From Nitrososphaerota archaeon (GTDB lineage Archaea; Thermoproteota; Nitrososphaeria; Nitrososphaerales; Gagatemarchaeaceae), in the NCBI GenBank assembly GCA_016200025.1, contig JACQFO010000005.1, positions 1 through 11,707 of the forward strand: 11,707 nt of DNA, given 5' to 3'. Position 1 is the stretch's first letter. Every line of letters begins with the position of its first letter. Below are positions 1 to 5,189 of the stretch, one piece after another. The notes under the pieces are model-generated. The model ran no database searches and was not told where the DNA came from. It saw nothing but the letters and a program-made list of their open reading frames with translations. Position numbers and translations under genes: made by a program.

Positions 1-273
1 CACGGCCTTCGAGACCTTGGAGGCCACCTGAAAGAGCTCTGCTATCTCCGGCTCGCCCATGTCCCAGATGGTCTCCCCGTGGGCCTTCGGGCAGACCAAT
101 GTGTGCCCCAGCGAAAAGGGAAACGCGTCAAGGAACGCGATGTAGCGCTCGTCCTCGTAGACTATGCTCGAGGGCGCCTTCCTCGAGACTATCCTGCAAA
201 AGACGCACTGCTCTGGCCCGGCGCTGGGGGAACTGAAGACGATCTTCTTCATGCCATTCTCGCCTGCGCCCAT
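1..273 (-). CDS. HIT-family (histidine triad) protein, N-terminal part, cut by the window edge
   Basis: The reverse strand stays open for 91 codons from an ATG at 273 to the left edge of the window. After a short leader the protein reads CVFCRIVSRKAPSSIVYEDE, then a run containing FLDAFPFSLGHTLVCPKAH, the usual start of a HIT hydrolase domain. The CxxC at residues 23 and 26 is the zinc pair seen in many HIT proteins, and His57 and His65 match conserved positions. The HxHxHxx catalytic triad would lie beyond the edge and cannot be checked. Family members hydrolyse or transfer nucleotide phosphates (Ap4A, AMP-lysine and similar); the exact substrate cannot be told here. The ATG at 273 lies about 36 nt from a TTTAAA box at 307-312. 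A second in-frame ATG at 252 is possible. The gene is divergent from the zinc-ribbon gene at 337. Confidence 0.88.
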   Translation of the reverse strand, partial: MGAGENGMKKIVFSSPSAGPEQCVFCRIVSRKAPSSIVYEDERYIAFLDAFPFSLGHTLVCPKAHGETIWDMGEPEIAELFQVASKVSKAV

Positions 274-306
274 CCTACTCACTAAACCTTTGCCTCGAGG
301 TCGAAC

Positions 307-312
307 TTTAAA
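307..312. promoter_or_regulatory. Palindromic TATA-like box between two divergent genes
   Basis: TTTAAA is its own reverse complement. Its centre is about 27 nt from the GTG at 337 on the plus strand and about 36 nt from the ATG at 273 on the minus strand. Both distances suit an archaeal TATA box, giving a leaderless transcript to the right and a leader of about 9 nt to the left. The use in both directions is inferred from spacing only. Confidence 0.5.
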
Positions 313-336
313 CCTCCGACCCTCCGCCTTGGAACT

Positions 337-495
337 GTGTTCTGCGACAGGTGCCACGCCGGACAGATGCTGGAATATGAACGGACCGTGGGACAAGGTG
401 AGAAAGCGACGAAGATCCGTGGCACGAAGTGCGATAGGTGCGGGTTCACCAGCCTCGACGACGACGATGACATCTGGTCCGCTGTCGGCCTCTGA
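337..495 (+). CDS. Small zinc-ribbon protein (52 residues), GTG start
   Basis: A GTG-initiated frame of 52 codons encodes a protein beginning VFCDRCHAGQMLEYERT, with a second zinc knuckle, KCDRCGFTSL, and an acidic run of five Asp before the C-terminus. Cys3, Cys6, Cys32 and Cys35 form a CxxC...CxxC(G) zinc ribbon. There is no in-frame ATG near the start, but the GTG sits 27 nt after the centre of the TTTAAA box, the position expected for a leaderless archaeal mRNA. The TGA stop ends at base 495 and the neighbouring minus-strand gene's stop codon starts at 496, so the two genes fit exactly. Such ribbons often bind nucleic acid or serve as subunits of larger complexes; no specific role can be assigned. 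The in-phase cysteines and the neat boundaries make it a likely real gene. Confidence 0.72.
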   Translation: MFCDRCHAGQMLEYERTVGQGEKATKIRGTKCDRCGFTSLDDDDDIWSAVGL

Positions 496-873
496 CTATG
501 CTTGGCCCTCGCCATTCAAAGCAGCTAGGGCCGCGACCGCCCTCTGGTAGGCCGCGATAAAGTCCAGGGCGAACCTGTCTGCCTGCTTCTCCGTCCCCCT
601 GTGTTTTCCGCTCCGCGACCGCAGGTGGTGATAGAATTCGTGGACGATGACGAACGGGTCGTAGAGGTACTCTCTCCTCGCTGCTAGAATCTCCTTCCTC
701 CTCACCGAGTAGACGGCAGCGACGCCCTTTGTCCTACCCTCCACTACCCCCACCCCGAGCTTCGGTCTCCTGACCCTGAACCACTTGCAAAGGACTTCTA
801 TGGCGTCCTCGGGCCTCTTGTCTAGGATCAAAGCAACCACTGACGTCTTCATGGCTTCCTCGGATTGTATCAA
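496..873 (-). CDS. Small metallopeptidase-like protein with HExxHH motif
   Basis: The protein has the zinc-peptidase motif HEFYHH (HExxH) followed 12 residues later by EKQADRFALDF. The downstream Glu and the AD.FA helix resemble the third ligand helix of gluzincin-type peptidases such as the ImmA/IrrE (M78) group. Counted from the ATG at 852 these are His71, Glu72, His75 and Glu88. The protein is short (118-125 residues), carries no recognisable DNA-binding domain or signal peptide, and is probably cytoplasmic. Two starts are possible: a TTG at 873, about 29 nt from a CTTAAG box at 900-905 and so leaderless-like, or the ATG at 852, preceded by GAGGA only 4 nt away. I give the longer form because the same TTG-promoter geometry recurs in this window. 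Substrate and role are unknown, and no antitoxin or regulator partner lies next to it. Confidence 0.75.
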   Translation of the reverse strand: MIQSEEAMKTSVVALILDKRPEDAIEVLCKWFRVRRPKLGVGVVEGRTKGVAAVYSVRRKEILAARREYLYDPFVIVHEFYHHLRSRSGKHRGTEKQADRFALDFIAAYQRAVAALAALNGEGQA

Positions 874-1167
874 GGCAAGCCGCGGCGCACGGGTGCCGAC
901 TTAAGCCCTTGGACCAATTAGCGGCAGTTGAGCTGATGGTCAGGATTCCTTGATTTCACTCTTCAACTCTCAGGTCCCCCAATGTGAGCACAATGAGCAG
1001 ACGCAGGCACATAAGGCTGGACGGTCCCAAGGGGATCCGACTCAAGGGAGCCCCTTCTCTATTCTCAGTAAGATAGGAAGCCTCCATAGGGGCTAGCCCA
1101 CGGGCCCAAGGTATACTCCGGACTCCGAAGACTGCCTTTCCACACTTAGCTTCCTGTCAGTTTCTCG
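874..1167. other. Gene-poor stretch with a small imperfect hairpin
   Basis: No coding region with recognisable protein character was found on either strand. The longest plus-strand candidate, a basic peptide of 27-30 codons starting near 980-990, has no support. At 1029-1056 there is an imperfect inverted repeat: AAGGGG, A, TCC, an 8-nt loop, GGA, G, CCCCTT. This forms nine base pairs with one A/G mismatch. At 1090-1099 lies the palindrome GGGCTAGCCC. No tRNA T-arm consensus was seen. The stretch separates the end of the DUF4430 unit from the start of the metallopeptidase-like gene, both on the minus strand. Confidence 0.4.
900..905 (-). promoter_or_regulatory. TATA-like box upstream of the metallopeptidase-like gene
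   Basis: CTTAAG is centred about 29 nt upstream of the TTG at 873. The spacing fits, but the match to a TATA box is weak. Confidence 0.3.
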
Positions 1168-1851
1168 CTAGGGCCTGCAGGTAGGATTGAAGTTGACGTC
1201 ATAGGGGCAGAGCGTCCATGCCAGCAAAGTTCCATTGTAGATTGGAATCGAATCCACTCCCGTGGGTGACGATTCCCAGCCGTTGGATCCGTACCGCCAG
1301 ACGAACCAGGAATTGGAATCGCCGCTTGCGAGACCCCCGATTCCGGTGACAAAGTGCTCCCCGAACTGGGGGTACCAGGTGGCCTGGACCTTCCCATCTA
1401 GGAGGACCAGGGTCGCAATGTACCCATTCCATCCGGGCTGAATTGCAGTGTCGTTGTACCACCTATCGGTCCCGTTCCCAAAGTCCACCTTCATCTTCAT
1501 CTGGTAAGTCAGCGGCCTGCCCCCACCGACACTCGCAAGGGTCTGATACGAACTCCAGAGGGCGGGCAGGGCCCTGCTGGCGTTGAGATAAGCCGGCGAG
1601 CTCGTATTCGCATCGGCGACTGCATTCGCCAAAAGGGAAAGCGTCGTGTCGTAGTCCGCCAGCGAAGCGCGGAACGAAGTGGCAAGAGAGTCGTACCTCG
1701 TCAGCGCGAAGCTCAGTTCGTCCAGGTGCCTCTGAGAGTCGGACGCTTCAGCCCTGTAGAGTCCATAGTACTGGGTCGCCAGAGTGGATGTCACGAGAAT
1801 CCCCGCGACCAGGACCACCACCACTCCGTACAAAGTCCCCCTGGCCACCAA
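1168..1851 (-). CDS. Membrane-anchored surface protein with C-terminal DUF4430 (transcobalamin-like) domain
   Basis: An N-terminal hydrophobic segment (about residues 8-25) should anchor the protein or act as an uncleaved signal. A polar helical stretch (35-75) follows, then a C-terminal part (about 140-220) with the pattern HFVTGIGGL...SNSWFVWRYGSNGW...GVDSIPIYNGTLLAW. This resembles the DUF4430 / transcobalamin C-terminal domain (small ligand-binding beta-rich fold). Cys215 and Cys225 near the end could pair. Five N-x-S/T sequons (Asn82, 90, 126, 133, 206) suit an exported archaeal glycoprotein. The TTG at 1851 comes one base after the TAG of the ECF S component, and a GTG at 1848 is an alternative; a GGGGGA run just upstream may act as ribosome binding site. 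The tight link suggests it captures the ligand for that transporter. Binding of a corrinoid is inferred from the fold family only. Confidence 0.75.
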   Translation of the reverse strand: MVARGTLYGVVVVLVAGILVTSTLATQYYGLYRAEASDSQRHLDELSFALTRYDSLATSFRASLADYDTTLSLLANAVADANTSSPAYLNASRALPALWSSYQTLASVGGGRPLTYQMKMKVDFGNGTDRWYNDTAIQPGWNGYIATLVLLDGKVQATWYPQFGEHFVTGIGGLASGDSNSWFVWRYGSNGWESSPTGVDSIPIYNGTLLAWTLCPYDVNFNPTCRP

Positions 1852-1852
1852 C

Positions 1853-2386
1853 CTAGGCCTTCCCCCGCATCAGCTTCGGAATGGCTAGGATTGCCGCCGG
1901 TGCCACTGCCATCCCCAGAAAGAAATCTGCGGCTTCATGGACTGCTGCAAACGGGATCCCAGCTACCATCACCTCCAAGAAGAGGGAGCTGGGCACCAGC
2001 AAGGCCGTAGCCATGTTGGTCTCGAGGTCCCAAAGGAACGCGCAGACGAGCATCAGGGCACCGATGAAGATCGAGTTGGGGGTCAACAGCTTGGCACGGT
2101 CCCCCCACACCTTGGAGGCCCACCAGCCAGCAACCGCGAAGAGCAACTCTCCAGCCACGAGGAAGGGGGTGATCGCCCCAGCCATTCCTATCGGGCTCGC
2201 GAAGCTCCAGGCCGTCTCCGATATGACCGCAATGCTAGCGCCGACCCTCATCCCGAAGGCGTAGGCGGCCACGAAGACGAGAGTGTCCAGGAGCTTCACG
2301 TTGTAGAAAGGATAGAGCGCAAAGTCTGATCCAACTATCAGCGAGGAGAAGACCGCTATCACTGCGAGCTCCTTCGACCTCCGCAT
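1853..2386 (-). CDS. ECF-type transporter S component (substrate-binding membrane subunit)
   Basis: The 177-residue protein is almost entirely hydrophobic, with about five or six membrane segments. The segment YNVKLLDTLVFVAAYAFGMR followed by VGASIAVISE, near residues 28-57, resembles the conserved early region of ECF S components and related vitamin-uptake proteins, where a NVK-type motif precedes a long helix. S components bind a vitamin or metal in the membrane and work with shared T and ATPase subunits, none of which are visible here. The ATG at 2386 is chosen over an upstream in-frame ATG at 2488 because a strong TTTTATA box at 2413-2420 lies about 30 nt upstream of 2386, which gives a leaderless or near-leaderless mRNA; the longer form would run through the promoter. 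The DUF4430 gene follows one base after its stop, so the two form one unit. Confidence 0.78.
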   Translation of the reverse strand: MRRSKELAVIAVFSSLIVGSDFALYPFYNVKLLDTLVFVAAYAFGMRVGASIAVISETAWSFASPIGMAGAITPFLVAGELLFAVAGWWASKVWGDRAKLLTPNSIFIGALMLVCAFLWDLETNMATALLVPSSLFLEVMVAGIPFAAVHEAADFFLGMAVAPAAILAIPKLMRGKA

Positions 2387-2412
2387 GCTGGATGGATAAT
2401 CCAGCCAGCCAG

Positions 2413-2420
2413 TATAAAAG
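2413..2420 (-). promoter_or_regulatory. TATA box for the ECF S component / DUF4430 unit
   Basis: On the minus strand this reads CTTTTATA, a good archaeal TATA box. Its centre is about 30 nt upstream of the ATG at 2386, and this decides the start codon. Confidence 0.65.
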
Positions 2421-2451
2421 CCCTCGCCGACCCTCATGGAGCGAAAACGAG

Positions 2452-2458
2452 TTATAGA
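2452..2458 (+). promoter_or_regulatory. TATA-like box with purine-rich BRE-like flank for the DUF4443 gene
   Basis: TTATAGA is preceded by a GCGAAAAC stretch at 2441-2448 that resembles a BRE. Its centre is 28 nt from the TTG at 2483 and 37 nt from the GTG at 2492. Confidence 0.5.
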
Positions 2459-2482
2459 GAAGTGTGTATCCTTTCGTACGAG

Positions 2483-3103
2483 TTGCATTCAGTGGCCGGC
2501 CTCCTGAGCATTGCCGACCGGCGCGCACCGGGCCCCTCCCCGACCTTTGACCGGCCCCACATCCTGCTCGCCTTCTTGACCATAGGACACAGCGGCAAGA
2601 TAGGAAGGCAATCGCTCGCCTCCCAGTCCGGCCTCGGCGAAGGAGCCATTCGCACCATCCTCAAGAAACTCAGGGAAGAGGGGTATGCGGACGCCAGCGC
2701 CTCGGGGTGCCATCTGACAGAAGGCGGAAAGCGCGTCTACGCCTCGCTCTCCAGGAAGCTCTCCCCCATGGCGTCGCTCACCGGCACCAAACTGACCGTC
2801 GGCGAATCCCAGACAGCTCTCGCCGTCAGGGGAAGGGCCTCCGATGTCAGGTCTGGCATCGAACAGCGCGACGCTGCGATTAAGGCTGGCGCGAGCGGCG
2901 CAACCACATACACGATTCAGGGCGGGAGGTTTACGATCCCAGGCGGCTCCTCCAACTGCGAAAGAGATTTTCCGACCAACCCCTGGTCGACCTTGAGGAA
3001 GGAGCTCTCGCCCTCAGAAGGCGATGCAGTTGTACTATGCGGGTCCGGGGACAGGATGAGTGCCAAGGTCGGGGCCCTCGCGGCCGCCATCTCCCTTCTC
3101 TAG
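2483..3103 (+). CDS. DUF4443-family winged-helix protein, likely transcriptional regulator
   Basis: The N-terminal third reads APGPSPTFDRPHILLAFLTI, then IGRQSLASQSGLGEGAIRTI, then a wing ending GCHLTEGGKRVY. This is a winged-helix fold (about residues 25-90) with the layout known from the archaeal DUF4443 family. The C-terminal part (about 100-206) is a small alpha/beta domain with TTYTIQGGRF, TNPWSTLRKELSPSEGDAVV and VGALAAAISLL; in related proteins it is a putative ligand or effector domain. It may sense a small molecule, but the target is unknown. The start is uncertain: the open frame extends to a GTG at 2462, but the TATA-like box at 2452-2458 makes the TTG at 2483 (leaderless) or the GTG at 2492 more likely. 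It is divergent from the ECF S unit, so control of that unit is possible. Its TAG directly abuts the next gene's stop. Confidence 0.8.
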   Translation: MHSVAGLLSIADRRAPGPSPTFDRPHILLAFLTIGHSGKIGRQSLASQSGLGEGAIRTILKKLREEGYADASASGCHLTEGGKRVYASLSRKLSPMASLTGTKLTVGESQTALAVRGRASDVRSGIEQRDAAIKAGASGATTYTIQGGRFTIPGGSSNCERDFPTNPWSTLRKELSPSEGDAVVLCGSGDRMSAKVGALAAAISLL

Positions 3104-3448
3104 CTACTGCTTTGGAGTCTGCTCTGCAGGCGGGGCCGATTGCCCTCCTGCAGGCTTGTTGACCTGGCGGTTGATGGCGTCTGCGAAGTAGTGGCCGGTA
3201 ACCACTACCTTGACCGATTTCACACCCTTTACCTGCATCAGATTGTCCTTCAGGTCCTGCGATATTTTGAGCGCGAAGACAGGCGGGCAGAACTGGGTCG
3301 TGGCATGATATTCCACGTCGACTCCCCCGTCCTTGACGTCCAGCTTGTCGATGAGGTTCATCTCGACGATTGGCATTCCTATCTCAGGGTCGACCACCTT
3401 CGACACCTGCTTCTGCACTTCCCTGATGTCTACTTGCTCGGTCGACAA
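3104..3448 (-). CDS. DUF59 / MIP18-like iron-sulfur cluster assembly protein
   Basis: The 114-residue protein has the DUF59 hallmarks: VVDPEIGMPIVEMNLID (residues 18-34), an acidic-hydrophobic strand, then a Cys-Pro motif ATTQFCPPVFALKI with Cys54, and a terminal VVVTGHYFAD segment. MIP18/SufT-type proteins help mature or deliver Fe-S clusters, and Cys54 is the expected active or binding cysteine. A short Pro/Gln/Ala-rich tail (about 97-114) looks disordered. The only usable start in frame is a TTG at 3448, because a TGA lies three codons upstream. It is 34 nt from a CTTTTATA box at 3479-3486. An ATG at 3458 is out of frame. The gene is convergent with DUF4443 and divergent from the O-methyltransferase. 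Confidence 0.85.
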   Translation of the reverse strand: MSTEQVDIREVQKQVSKVVDPEIGMPIVEMNLIDKLDVKDGGVDVEYHATTQFCPPVFALKISQDLKDNLMQVKGVKSVKVVVTGHYFADAINRQVNKPAGGQSAPPAEQTPKQ

Positions 3449-3478
3449 AATCTCTCATTGTAGACGCCCCCTTTCCGC

Positions 3479-3486
3479 TATAAAAG
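3479..3486 (-). promoter_or_regulatory. TATA box for the DUF59 gene
   Basis: The plus strand reads TATAAAAG, so CTTTTATA on the minus strand. It is centred about 34 nt from the TTG at 3448. It could also fire rightward, but the methyltransferase has a better placed candidate at 3519-3525. Confidence 0.55.
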
Positions 3487-3518
3487 ATTGCCCTGCCCAG
3501 TTTTGGAGGTACCGACAG

Positions 3519-3525
3519 ATTTACA
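3519..3525 (+). promoter_or_regulatory. TATA-like box for the O-methyltransferase gene
   Basis: ATTTACA is centred 28 nt upstream of the ATG at 3550, matching a leaderless start. The sequence match is moderate. Confidence 0.35.
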
Positions 3526-3549
3526 CGAGGCCGGGGCCTCAGCCCTTCC

Positions 3550-4128
3550 ATGAGCCCCGAAGACGTCCTGAAGTCCATCGAGGAGGTAGCCCCGAGGCAG
3601 GGACTTCCGATTATCGGCCCGATAAGGGGGGTCTTCCTCGACGAGGTCGTCAAGGAGCACAAGCCGGCGAGCATTCTCGAGGTGGGCACACTCGTTGGGT
3701 ACAGCGCAATCAGGATGGGTCGCCACCTCAAGAAGGGCCAGAAGATCACATGCGTTGAGGTCAGGGAAGACATGGCCAAGGTGGCTCGCTCGAACATCGA
3801 GAAGGCGGGCCTCACCGACCGAATCGAAGTCATGGTGGGAGACGCCAAGTCCATACTTCCCAAACTCGAAGGCACCTTCGACATGCTCTTCCTCGACGCA
3901 GCGAAGGACGAGTACATTGCCTACCTCCGGTCCTCCGAGAGGCTCCTCCACCAGGGGAGCGTCGTGGTGGCCGACAACGTCAGGTCCCACGCCAACGAAG
4001 TCGCGGAGTACCTGGAACATGTCCGGAACTCGGGCAAGTACAGGAGCACCTACAAAGAGGCAACGTCCTACAGGTACGGCGCGGGCATCGAGGAGCCCGA
4101 CGCCGTGGAGATCAGCGTCAAGCTCTAA
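3550..4128 (+). CDS. COMT-type SAM-dependent O-methyltransferase
   Basis: The 192-residue protein is a compact class I methyltransferase. The SAM-binding loop is ILEVGTLVGYSAIRMG (residues 42-57), the acidic residue after strand 2 is Glu70, and the family motif FLDAAKDEY (114-122) supplies Asp116. VVVADNV (138-144) supplies Asp142 and Asn143. Asp116, Asp142 and Asn143 match the metal ligands of catechol O-methyltransferase, so a divalent-metal-dependent transfer to a vicinal diol or similar acceptor is expected. The natural substrate cannot be read from sequence. It has no signal peptide and should be cytoplasmic. The ATG at 3550 lies at leaderless distance from a TATA-like box. Its last 11 bases overlap the end of the oppositely oriented oxidoreductase gene. 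Confidence 0.9.
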   Translation: MSPEDVLKSIEEVAPRQGLPIIGPIRGVFLDEVVKEHKPASILEVGTLVGYSAIRMGRHLKKGQKITCVEVREDMAKVARSNIEKAGLTDRIEVMVGDAKSILPKLEGTFDMLFLDAAKDEYIAYLRSSERLLHQGSVVVADNVRSHANEVAEYLEHVRNSGKYRSTYKEATSYRYGAGIEEPDAVEISVKL

Positions 4129-5125
4129 ACCCCTCCACCAGGCCTCGCCAGTCCTCTCCGCCATCGAAGGGCTGATACAGCCTTACCCTGTCGACGGAGC
4201 CCCCGTATCTCTTGACCAGCACCTCAGCCAGCTCGTCGCTCCTCCCCTCCACCACGAAGGCCTCGAGCACTTCGTCCCCTACCACCGAGGGCATCTTCGT
4301 CCACTCTCCCTTGACCGATAGCTCGTGAAGCCTGTCGCAGACGTCTCCCCACCCATGCAACTCCATCAGCTTCCGGTAGGTCCTGGTCGAGGCGTAGAAT
4401 GCGATCTGCTCCCTGCACGCCTCCTTTGCCTTGCGCACCTCTTCCCTGTCCTTCCCCATGGCCGCGAACACCGAGGCCGCGACAGAGAAGTCTTCCCTCC
4501 GCCTGCCGGACCTGGAGAGCCCTGCCCCAATGGCAGGCTCGACGACCTCCTTCAGATACCTCACCGTGTGAAGAGGATGAACGTGCAATCCGTCGCCGAC
4601 GGCCCCGGCGACCCTGCACATTCCCTCGTTGACGCCGGCCAGGTACACGGGGATCCCCGGGCTCTTGATGGGCCCCGGGCTGAAGAACGGGGTCATCAGG
4701 TCCAGTTGGAAGAACCTCCCTCTGAAATCGAGCTTCCCTCCGCTCTGCCACGCCCCCCAGACGGCCCTGAGCGCCAGGACGACCTCCTTCATCTTCGGGG
4801 CGGGGCTCTCCCACTTCATCCCGAACCTCCTCTCCAGGTGCCCCTTGACCTGGCTGCCCAGCCCAAGTATCAGCCTGCCCTCCGAAAGCCTCTGCAGGTC
4901 CCAGGCCGTGTAAGCCAGGGTGGTGGGGCTCCTGGTAAACGCGAGGGCGATGGAGGTCCCCACGCCTATTGTCTTCGTGTTCGCCGAGGCGAGGGCGACC
5001 TGGACGAACGGGTCGTGCTTCGTTTCGTTCGCCCAAAAGCAGTCGAACCCCATCTCCTCCGCCACGCGCGCCAGCCTCGGAATCTCCGAGGGCGACCCGA
5101 CGGCCACCTCCACATCTATCTTCAA
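4118..5125 (-). CDS. LLM-class (luciferase-like) F420-dependent oxidoreductase, TIGR03617-like
   Basis: The 335-residue protein shows the luciferase-like TIM barrel. Landmarks are IPRLARVAEEMGFDCFWANE (15-34), IGVGTSIALAFTRSP (53-67), LSEGRLILGLGSQVKGHLER (80-99), IPVYLAGVN in the middle, and GDGLHVHPLH. The GLGSQVKGHLERRFG segment and overall layout resemble the TIGR03617 (MSMEG_2256) group. This family uses coenzyme F420, which many archaea make, to reduce or oxidise small organic substrates; this member's substrate is unknown. The only promoter-supported start is a TTG at 5125, about 29 nt from a TTTAAG box at 5152-5157. An ATG four bases upstream (5129) is out of frame. The gene is divergent from the EamA transporter and overlaps the end of the methyltransferase by 11 bp. 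Confidence 0.88.
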   Translation of the reverse strand: MKIDVEVAVGSPSEIPRLARVAEEMGFDCFWANETKHDPFVQVALASANTKTIGVGTSIALAFTRSPTTLAYTAWDLQRLSEGRLILGLGSQVKGHLERRFGMKWESPAPKMKEVVLALRAVWGAWQSGGKLDFRGRFFQLDLMTPFFSPGPIKSPGIPVYLAGVNEGMCRVAGAVGDGLHVHPLHTVRYLKEVVEPAIGAGLSRSGRRREDFSVAASVFAAMGKDREEVRKAKEACREQIAFYASTRTYRKLMELHGWGDVCDRLHELSVKGEWTKMPSVVGDEVLEAFVVEGRSDELAEVLVKRYGGSVDRVRLYQPFDGGEDWRGLVEGFRA

Positions 5126-5151
5126 ACATGACGCCCAGTCATGGGACTCCT

Positions 5152-5157
5152 CTTAAA
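5152..5157. promoter_or_regulatory. Shared TATA-like box between the oxidoreductase and EamA genes
   Basis: CTTAAA (TTTAAG on the other strand) is centred about 29 nt from the TTG at 5125 and about 35 nt from the ATG at 5190. It is the only AT-rich element in this 64-bp gap, so it may serve both directions, like the box at 307-312. Confidence 0.45.
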
Positions 5158-5189
5158 CCCGAAGAGGCGCAGACTGCCCGCAACATCAC

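Noticed and set aside
496..873. Toxin-antitoxin or phage-type ImmA system around the metallopeptidase-like gene
   Set aside because: No helix-turn-helix partner, integrase or other mobile-element gene is adjacent, so a mobile defence system is not supported.
980..1074. Short plus-strand peptide of about 27-30 codons in the gene-poor stretch
   Set aside because: No promoter at fitting distance, no ribosome binding site, and no protein-like pattern; it also overlaps the hairpin.
3478..4164. Minus-strand 228-codon frame opposite the O-methyltransferase
   Set aside because: The methyltransferase motifs are complete on the plus strand; the opposite frame has no motifs.
4224..5129. Minus-strand 301-codon frame starting at the ATG just upstream of the oxidoreductase TTG
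   Set aside because: It is the +1 shadow of the oxidoreductase frame, Gly/Arg-rich with no recognisable domain. The TIM-barrel motifs are in the other frame.
4325..5131. Long plus-strand frame opposite the F420-type oxidoreductase
   Set aside because: It mirrors the real minus-strand gene, has Pro/Arg/Leu-rich low-information composition, and shows no domain motifs. GC-rich coding DNA often leaves such open antisense frames.
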